NCBI GenBank assembly: GCA_963377175.1
Contig: CAUJNA010002879.1
Location: forward strand, 760,001 to 824,000
Reading direction: 5' to 3'
Origin: Effrenium voratum
Lineage: Eukaryota; Sar; Dinophyceae; Suessiales; Symbiodiniaceae
Length of the DNA: 64,000 nt
The notes under the pieces are model-generated. The model did no database searches. It worked only from the letters and a program-made list of their open reading frames with translations, and was not told the origin of the DNA. Each line of letters opens with the position of its first letter. The stretch's first letter is position 1. Both the position numbers and the translations under genes were made by a program. Positions 56,207 through 64,000 of this stretch are shown here, in pieces.

Positions 56207-56765
56207 GTCGAGAAAGCCCGGCCGGTCTTCTAGGTCTGCCCTGGCAATGCTGCGGGCTTGTAACCTTACAAACAGACCCGACTTCTGCTTTAAGTAGTGG
56301 GGAACGAGTCACTTTCGTAAGGCTCAAAGCAAGAAGCAGCTTGCTTTGATCTTGCTTCAGAACGCGCTTCAGGCCGGTGTTTCCTCGACAGGCCCACTGG
56401 CTGTAGCAGAATTCATGCGAGCGGTTCAAATGTTTGGGCAGAAAGCAAAACCTGGTATTCAAACTAGTCTACCTACAGGCATGCAAAGAAATTGAATGGC
56501 GCATATCTGATCCTGTTTACGGGTGCGACTGTCCTCTACTAACCTTCATCTATCGAGGTCTTGGCTGAAAAGATTCGTGTCTACGGCCGTTGACAAAGGG
56601 CCTAAGTTTTTTGAGGCCGAGGAAGCTCTGGGAAATCAACAAGAGTTTTGGGAACGTATCCTCCAAACTCCAAACGGCAACCGCCAATTGCTTGGTTCAG
56701 TGTGCGGTCATTCTCTCACGGATATGTGTCAAAAGAGGACCCAAGATGGTGCCCAGAGCTTCCTC

Positions 56766-56897
56766 GGCCTGAGTAACTTAGGCCTTTTGTCAACGGCCGT
56801 AAACACCCCGAAAAAGGACGTAAACACCCCGTAAAAAGGACGTAAACACCTCCGTGTTTAAACGGCCTCCGTAACTCAGGCCTTTGGACTCCCTGGG
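56766..56897 (+). mobile_element. Family K element with a minisatellite core
   Basis: GAGTAACTTAGGCCTTTTGT and GGCCTCCGTAACTCAGGCCT surround three GTAAACACCCCG-type units. It has fewer units than the 50.9 kb copy. Confidence 0.76.
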
Positions 56898-57039
56898 GTG
56901 GCTTTACTTTTCGCTTCGCTTTGAGCCAATCTGGAAAGGGTGCGTTCCAACAAACGCGAACCCAAATGGCTATGAATTCAATTTGGAGGCCCTTTGGACA
57001 CAAGTAGTTCTGATGCTTTATGTACATCAACTACTTTTC

Positions 57040-57139
57040 CTAGGTCTGAGAGGTGAGAATAAGTGTACCCTTTTCTCTGTCTATTTTAGACACGGGTAAG
57101 CCTCCCTCTCCCCAAAAAGGGGTGAGAGGTCGGGCACCA
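57040..57139 (+). mobile_element. Family A fold-back element, truncated
   Basis: Left end CTAGGTCTGAGAGG and the core TCTGTCTATTTTAG are present. The right terminus is lost after GGGCACCA. Confidence 0.65.
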
Positions 57140-57472
57140 ATTGCCGTGGATCTCGTTTCAGTGGCTTGGGCTCTTTCCCCGATTCGAGGTCCGAGTCAGA
57201 GGCTCGGTTGCGAAATCTGCGAAGCCCTGCGAAAAGTGACTAACTTTTCGTGGTTTAGTGGAAAACCCAAATTCGTTGGCAAAAAGTTGTTCAGTCCTAA
57301 CAGCCCTTGGCAAAATGCACCAAAGGAGGAGTCTTCGCGCCTCCAAAGTTCACCAGGCGATCTGCGATCAGCTCGCGCCGGGAATACTCGCGCGCCGGCG
57401 CCTGGTACCACCTCCGAAGCGACCGCCCGCGACTCGATTTGACCAATGCGCCTGGCGTTTCAAAAGGGAAAC

Positions 57473-57593
57473 CTAGGTCCTCCAATTTTGGAGGTTAGAA
57501 TAAGTTGGTACCCGTTTGTGTTCTTCTGTTGTTCCTTCGTTTTTTTCTGTAGTCTATTTTCGTAGGGGAACTAGAAACTACTGGGGGACCTAG
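57473..57593 (+). mobile_element. Family A fold-back element with AAAC duplication
   Basis: 121-bp copy with intact termini, flanked by AAAC on both sides. Confidence 0.87.
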
Positions 57594-58159
57594 AAACTCT
57601 TTTTGGGGTCCATCGCAGTGTTGGTGAAAAACCAGGGGAAAAGAGGTGCACTATGTGCACTTGAAGACTGCGACTTGGATGCGTCGAAACGAGTTAACCC
57701 ATGCTGATCCATTCTGGGGATTCACAGGGAAAAGCGCAAGCACGCTATCAATTAATGCATGCTTTACACGGATGGTGAGGAGAATACAAACATGAACATA
57801 CACATGCTTCGTGAGGAAGCCAACATGGAAGCAAAGCAGCATTTCACAACATGACCATTCCAGAGCCAAATGGAGGTCAGAAGCAAACACCTTAGCAATA
57901 TCGGCTTTCTGAACAGGCCTTGTGGGAGCATTGGCGAGACACGTGCGATTGATTCCAAGGTTCTCTGCACTGTGTATCTAGTGGATGGTATGGCAAGGAC
58001 AACATCAATCATCCTCACAATCGCATACAATCCCTGCGTAATTATTGGCAGGAAGCACAGACCGAGCTAGCACGTGCTACATGTACGCAGCATGTAATTC
58101 ACGAAGAAGCTGCTGGAATCATGTGCACAATGCATGCAGTACTGCTCAAACTAAGATGG

Positions 58160-58550
58160 CTATGCGTTGCAATGAATATCCCGCAGAAAACGAATCGCCT
58201 TAGACTGAAGGTATCCCGCAGGGTCAAAGCACCTTCTGAGGATGCGTCTAAGAACCTCCTTACAACATACTTGAACCCACTGGTACGCTTCGTACAGCCC
58301 ACCCAGCCGCCGGAACATCTGATGCTGGTTACCGGTCCATAACAGCAACACGTATCTCTGAAGGTCAGCCTCTAGGCCCTCCATTCCCCTCAACCTCGAA
58401 CATGGGTTCTTGCTTCCGGAAGCGCTCGAGCAACGAACGAAAGAAGCCATATCTGTCCAAGTGTTGCGGCATGTGTCAGCGTCATTGTTTGCCGCCTTGA
58501 ACGGCGGTGGGGACCCCAACAAGGATCTCCATTTTTGCAGCTCCCTTACC
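58160..58550 (-). CDS. Possible exon next to a fold-back element
   Basis: An open minus-strand frame ending at a stop at 58160, with protein-like content (for example LGGLYEAYQWVQVCCKEVLRR). Upstream, the frame runs into a family I fold-back element at 58551-58655, so any real exon must begin inside or before that insertion. I recognise no domain. A chance open frame is equally plausible. Confidence 0.18.
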
Positions 58551-58655
58551 TCGGTTGCTTTCTGCTCCTCTGCCAAAAGTTTAACTTTTAGTGGTTTTAT
58601 GGACAACCCATTAGTTTGCAAAAAGTTAAAGTCGCAACATCCAAGCAAAATGCGC
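58551..58655 (+). mobile_element. Family I element, right end worn
   Basis: GGTTGCTTTCTGCTCCTCTG, then CCAAAAGTTTAACTTTTAGT and GCAAAAAGTTAAAGTCGCAA. The right tip has diverged. Confidence 0.68.
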
Positions 58656-58893
58656 CAAAGTTACAGTACTCCTTGTAAAGAAGTGTCACCACTGCATAGG
58701 GATTGCACCTTGACCCGCTTCAAGCTCTGCGCAGATCGATGTGATGGGGTTGGCCGGTTTGGTCCACTTCAAGCCATGGTGTCGCCCTGCCAAGAGGAAA
58801 TTCACCTAATGCCGCGTCTAGACTGGCTTAAACAGGGGGGGTACTTATAAGGAAACCAAATCCGACCATGGTCTTTTGGTTGCAAAAGCAAGG

Positions 58894-58927
<34 letters not shown>

Positions 58928-59413
58928 TCTCGGCAAATGTGCCGTGGGCTCCCTGCAGGGACAACATGTTCGTTGAAGGCCAACGAGACTATGCTCAGCG
59001 CCTTCTGTCTGCCGAATAGCATGCATAAGGTATAGAATTGCTAAGCTTCCTAGCTTTATGGTTGGCCCAGTGGTAGGCAGAATGCCGCGCCCACGTCTGC
59101 GCCCTTCATCATTTCCAATTCAACACCTGGGTGACAAAAAGGGGTGGAACCTCAAACCATCAAGGCGAGCCCTTTTCCCCCATCCGGAAGCGCAAAAAGA
59201 CTGCAAGAAGACTGGGGAGGACGCCGCGCCTGATAGTTTCGTAAATCGATTCTCCGCCAAAGAGCGATGGAGCGACAGGGACCTCCTCCTGGTGCCTTGG
59301 TTCAGCCGAAACGGAACGATTGGCTGGGCGAAAGGGTAGGCTCTTCTTTCTTGCTTGGGGAAGTGTGCAAACAGGTTCTGATATCTTGTTCTCCTGTTGG
59401 ATGCTGGTCTCCT

Positions 59414-59522
59414 CCTGGAGTCTCCTTCTGACCCTGTAAAAATGGGGTCATGACCCGCGTTTTTTGGGTAATGACCAACTATGCTTAATGGCCTCATTTT
59501 TACAGGGTCATGGAGACTCCGG
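59414..59522 (+). mobile_element. Family E fold-back element
   Basis: The best palindrome of the family: CCTGGAGTCTCCTTCTGACC and CAGGGTCATGGAGACTCC pair over about 20 bases. Confidence 0.8.
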
Positions 59523-59654
59523 GCTGTTCTTTTGCAGTGAATCCCTGTGGTTGGCTTCGGAGCGAGCCCTATAGAGTTGAAGTTCTGACTTGTGGCTCTC
59601 GAAGCCTCTCCAGACAAATTGTTAGTCAATGGCTATCCTATCACCAAGAAATAT

Positions 59655-59770
59655 CTTATTCCTCCAGTAGAGAGGTTAGAATAAGGGTGCCCGATTCTTT
59701 TTTCCTGTAGTCTATTTCAGTAGGGGAACCTCCCCAACAAAGGGTAAAAGGGCACTATTGGGGGACCTAG
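59655..59770 (+). mobile_element. Family A fold-back element
   Basis: 116-bp copy with a diverged left end (CTTATTCCTCCAGTAG) and an intact right end. Confidence 0.8.
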
Positions 59771-60701
59771 ACAGAGTCAAGACCCATTTGGAAAGCAACC
59801 TTGCTGTTGGACAGCGGGCATGGTGTTTGAACATGGTCTGGAAACCAGTCGATGGCTCTCCATGCTTATTGAGAGAACCAAGGTGCAAATCCATTTCCGA
59901 GCCAACCCAAAGAACCAGCCACGGGATACGTGAAACACATGGCAAATTAGTACAGTACACTTCACGTGCTCATCTTGCTCGAGTCGCCGCTTTGGCTTCT
60001 GAAATTTGGGCACATTGCCCTCGAGCAAGTCTAACGCCAGTGTGGTAATTATGGGCACTGCTCCCTTGATCTGAAGTCTACTTTTGACTTGTAACCCCAG
60101 AAATCCTGAAAAAAAAACATGCATAAATAATATCTATATCTCTTCTGGAAAGAAAGGAACCAACTCAGGTTCCATCTTAGGGCCGTCAAGCCGAGGCAAG
60201 CGTTATCCAAACTCCATAGACCTCACATGACATCCCGGTTGGCAACACGTTCTTCTTTTTTTTGGTCCGCCGGCCATTCGGGGCAAGGCTCAAGGTTTGG
60301 ATCGGAGGTCAACTTGATATCGGACAGGGGCCCGGGCTGTGGGGAATGGAATCCACTGTGATACAACCGAAAGGGCCTAACCCCAAAGACGATTTTGTGA
60401 ATAAGGGGGATTCCCAAAAGTATCAGTGGGGAGAAACCCCGAGTGATCCAACCCTGGACAGGGGCAATTGGGAAGAGCGTACAAAAGGCCTGTCCGCTTG
60501 TCAAGAGAGTACTGTACCTTTCCAATGAAAGTGGACAGGCCTCGTTAAGAGACTCAAAGAGAACCTACATGAAACAACCTACCTTCCAGAGGGTCTCCCT
60601 TGGTTTTAGGGAGAGTAAGGGGTCGGAATCTGTCCAAGGTGCTGTCGCCGCGACCTCAAGCAGATGCAAGAGCTCCCTTCTAAGATGTCCCTAAACTGCA
60701 G

Positions 60702-60809
60702 CTGGCTGTGGGTCAAAAACAGGGTAACCCCAAAATGGCTTGCCCTGGAAAAAGCAAACATGGACGAAAACCTGCGGTCCCCTGATTATTCAACTTTGAC
60801 CCATACCCA
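60702..60809 (-). mobile_element. Family G element (second subtype)
   Basis: Inverted copy: CTGGCTGTGGGTCAAAAACA, GAAAACCTGCGGTCCCCTGA, and TTTGACCCATACCCAA. Confidence 0.77.
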
Positions 60810-60814
60810 ATTCA

Positions 60815-62870
60815 GCGAAACTGGTTGGTTCACAACTCATCGTGATCTCCAAAGACCATCGGAAAAAGGAGGGGGGGGTGTGTTGTTTTGCCGTTTCTTC
60901 AGCCGACCGCTTTCGCACTTCGGCGGAGGAATGGTCGAGTTCAAACACTTCGGATGCCTTCAAGGCAAGTATTGACGGAACTCGTTGATTCGGGGTGGTG
61001 ATCCAAAGCAAATGACCCGTCTATATGCCGGGAGAGTCATAGCACAGTCTATGGCAGCTCCTCAGAAACCAAGCACTAGAGCTGTGAGTGCACATAAAAG
61101 TTGTGGAATGTGGTCAAATGGAGGAACAGCTGAGCAAACCATGCCAAAAGATACTCACACTCAGTCAGCCGAAGCACAACCACACCCCATCTCCAGGGTG
61201 ACAAATACATGCAGCTACCTCTCCTCACTTGGCATGGCAGTTACCGTATCTCAATTGCCATGTGCAATCGGATACTCCAATGCCGGATCAATCCACATGA
61301 CCATACAATCAGAAAACTCACAAACCTCAGCACAAGCAATCATACAACTCATCCCTCACCACAGTGGGGTGCTTCGAAAATTAAACCACCAGAAAAAAAA
61401 AAAAGATCCCGGTGGGTCGCCTCTGCAAACACAGGCCTGAACCCGGATATGTTCAGGCTCCATATCCGAAAGCTCGAGTTGTCAGAAGCCGAACAAATAA
61501 GCACTACTTTGAACCAATGCGGGTACGGTCACATTCAAGACCAACAACTACGTGCGACTGGGGTACTGTACTTACCACTACACATTAGTCTCCAGTCAAA
61601 AGGGAATAGATGCTTGAGGCACGTTTTCTTGCATAATGTAAACATGAGCCACACCAAATGCGGAGGCGTCATGGATCATCACTTGCACTTTCCCGTCTAA
61701 ACTCAGCTATCCTTTCAGCTGACAATACTACCACAATAGCCCGATGGGGAACAAACACAAAACGATACCCGTCAACCTGCAAAGCCAAGATCCTCTTCAA
61801 ACTGATACTCTGGGAAGGTCCGATTCCAGCTATGAGACCAACGTTGGTGTGGTTGGCATCCATCTTGCTGAGATCAAGCAAGCGTTTCCTCTTCCCCTCG
61901 GGAAAAACATGTTTGCAGATGTTACCTCACTGCCTGAGTGGATGGGCCACAGTCCAGACTTTGTGTTTTCTGAAATGGTCTTCCCAAACCGGTTCAAGTC
62001 CAGGAACGGGAGTCACTTAAAAATGGCGCAGGCCGGCCGTGTTTGGAGTGTTAAAGCAAACAAACACGGTACAACAAAACGACACATCAGCGATTTGTTG
62101 GGTTCCTCTTTTGGGCTTCGCACCGTGGTGGACAGCATTTACATGGGAACCTATGTGCACCGGCCTTGTTATTAAGTGTTTGCCCTCAAATCCTCTTTCC
62201 CTCAATCACGGAAGTGTACGATCAGAGGCCTTCAGAAGATAAGGATAGTCTACTTAGTCTTCTGGAAAACTCTCCTATGCACGTCCGGACAGATCTAGCG
62301 ACAAACCCTTTGCCGAGCATCTGGACAGCGTCCACCAGAGCGCGTTGCATTTCGAGCTTGGTGGACGAGAGAGGAATGGCCAACCTGAAAAAAACGGGGC
62401 GAGCGGCCATAGGAGTTACTACTTCAGGTGGTTGGCTCGTCTTGGTGTCCCTTGCAAACCTTCTGAAAAACCCAGGGTCCAATTATTATATATATATATA
62501 TATACGGGTGTGATTCATGGGTCCAAAATGTGAGGCAAGTAGGCAAAAGCCCACACTTGAAGGAACTTCCGCAGTACGGCACCTTGAAAGCTAGCTCCCT
62601 GAGACAGGCGAGAGAAGGATAAGAGCGCGCAAGACAATGCCTGCGCTGCCTGGGAAATAGAAAGGCTTAAAAAGTGCCACCCGGGTTCCGGTTCCTTGGG
62701 ATGGTCGAAGGCTAGTTTGACTGGTCGCCGGAATCTTCCGGCACTCGAAACTTTAGCTTTGGCTGGCGAACCGAGTAAATAGACGAACCGAGAGATAAAT
62801 CGAGTAGAGCTATCGATACATTGATATGGTATATATATATAGCTAGAAGTTAGATACATAGATAATTATA
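60815..62870. other. Unassigned region before the GATA array
   Basis: Overlapping + strand frames (60985-62175) are CA-rich and not recognisable. The minus-strand exon candidate at 61669-61926 and a worn family H stretch (about 61937-62016) are the only items I can point to. Confidence 0.4.
61669..61926 (-). CDS. Possible exon of an unrecognised gene
   Basis: An open frame of 85 codons between an in-frame TGA at 61927-61929 and a TGA at 61669-61671. Its composition looks protein-like, with segments such as DLSKMDANHTNVGLIAGIG and VDGYRFVFVPHRAIVVVL. An internal ATG lies at 61881. I recognise no family. It is not inside any repeat family found here. Frames of this length are common by chance in 64 kb, so this rests on composition alone. 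Confidence 0.2.
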   Translation of the reverse strand, partial: GNICKHVFPEGKRKRLLDLSKMDANHTNVGLIAGIGPSQSISLKRILALQVDGYRFVFVPHRAIVVVLSAERIAEFRRESASDDP

Positions 62871-62889
62871 GATTGATTGATTGATCCAT

Positions 62890-62895
62890 TGATAA

Positions 62896-62970
<75 letters not shown>

Positions 62971-63035
62971 TATCGATAGATGTAGATTAGACAGACAACT
63001 AAATAATAGATAGATAGATAGATAGATAGATAGAC

Positions 63036-63075
<40 letters not shown>

Positions 63076-63107
63076 CGATAGATCGATAGATAGATAGATA
63101 GATAGAT

Positions 63108-63174
<67 letters not shown>

Positions 63175-63263
63175 CTAGATAGATAGATAGATAGATAGAT
63201 AAATAGACAGATAGATAGATAGATAGATAGATTAGATAGATAGATAGATAGATAGATAGATAT

Positions 63264-63356
<93 letters not shown>

Positions 63357-63440
63357 CAGATAGATAGATAGATAGACAGATCCATAGAAGAGATAGATAG
63401 ATAGGTAGGTAGGTAGATAGATAGATAGATAGATAGATAG
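62890..63440 (+). repeat. GATA microsatellite array
   Basis: Over 500 bp of GATA units with scattered GACA, GATTA and GGTA variants; the open frames across it are artefacts of the repeat. Confidence 0.95.
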
Positions 63441-63461
63441 ATTTAGATAGATAGACAGATA

Positions 63462-63529
63462 TATTAGATAGATTAGATTAGATTAGATTAAATTAGATTA
63501 GATTAGATTGATAGATAGATACATAGACA

Positions 63530-63582
<53 letters not shown>
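63462..63582 (+). repeat. ATTAG and TTGA microsatellites
   Basis: ATTAG pentamers (to about 63510), then a pure TTGA run (63531-63582). Confidence 0.92.
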
Positions 63583-63584
<2 letters not shown>

Positions 63585-63699
63585 AGATTAGATAGATAGT
63601 GTACTAGACACATAGTTATATATACAATGTAAACAAGATAGCTTAACAAGACAGATCCATAGAAGAGATAGATCGATAGACAGATATAAGGGTAAACAA

Positions 63700-64000
63700 A
63701 CAAATGGACAAATAAAGCTAAGAACAAGCAAGAGAGAAAGATCAAACAGCTAAATAAAAACATGGACGCTAACTTAAAGAGAAAGTACATCAAACAAAGA
63801 TAGATATAAGAACAAGATAAATACGCAAAGAGACGTAAAGGCAGAGAAAAAAAAGAAAAGAATAAACAACAACAGAACATTATATAGAGAATGATCAGAT
63901 ACAAATACAAGGAAAGTAAGTGAGCAAAATAGAGAGAGAGAGAGCGAGCGAGAAAGAAAGAAAGAATGAATGAATGAAAGCAATAAATAAAGAAAAAACA
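63700..64000 (+). repeat. Purine-rich tract at the window edge
   Basis: A- and G-rich sequence with GAGA and GAAA runs and few pyrimidines; it continues out of the window. Confidence 0.7.

Noticed and set aside
62890..63582. Long minus-strand frame of repeated Leu-Ser-Ile-Tyr
   Set aside because: It is the direct translation of the GATA microsatellite.

Overview
The window looks like nuclear DNA of a dinoflagellate, most likely a Symbiodiniaceae-type alga. The reasons are indirect. It is repeat-dense and gene-poor. Its only clear genes are four dispersed, intronless copies of one repeat-protein family. It carries a degenerate tract resembling the TTTAGGG telomere type, and many short fold-back elements of a kind that can act as introns in such genomes. 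No bacterial operon, ribosomal RNA, tRNA or CRISPR array was recognised, and the taxonomic call is an inference.

Genes. Four paralogues lie on the minus strand, near 2.6-4.0 kb, 12.2-13.6 kb (pseudogene), 24.9-26.4 kb and 45.0-46.4 kb. Each encodes an N-terminal ubiquitin-like domain of about 70 residues, followed by exactly ten repeats of about 41 residues built around a V-V-T-W-G core, which I read as divergent RCC1-like propeller units. There is no HECT domain. The clear genes cover only about 7% of the window. The rest holds only weak exon-like open frames, which I list at low confidence.

Repeats. At least a dozen families of short fold-back (MITE-like) elements of 75-165 bp are interspersed everywhere. 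The commonest, here called family A, has termini close to CTAGGTCC(T/C)CCAGT and its inverse. It occurs about 20 times, always in the same orientation, and five copies have exact 4-bp target duplications. Other families (B-K, M, N) have two to nine copies each and are often adjacent or combined into composites. Larger arrays are a 61-bp satellite (19.5-21.3 kb) framed by two identical 32-bp direct repeats, a 900-bp pyrimidine tract (10.7-11.6 kb), a G-rich telomere-like tract (46.8-47.1 kb), a GATA array (62.9-63.5 kb), and AT-rich islands near 23.0-23.9, 30.8-31.7, 37.7-38.7 and 51.4-52.5 kb.

Layout. 0-10 kb: gene 1 plus dense fold-back elements and a 201-bp tandem block built on family A. 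10-19 kb: pyrimidine tract, the pseudogene, and simple repeats. 19-27 kb: satellite, an AT-rich island and gene 3. 27-44 kb: fold-back elements and two AT-rich islands, no clear gene. 44-47 kb: gene 4 and the telomere-like tract. 47-62 kb: mixed fold-back elements and weak exon-like frames. 62-64 kb: tetranucleotide arrays.
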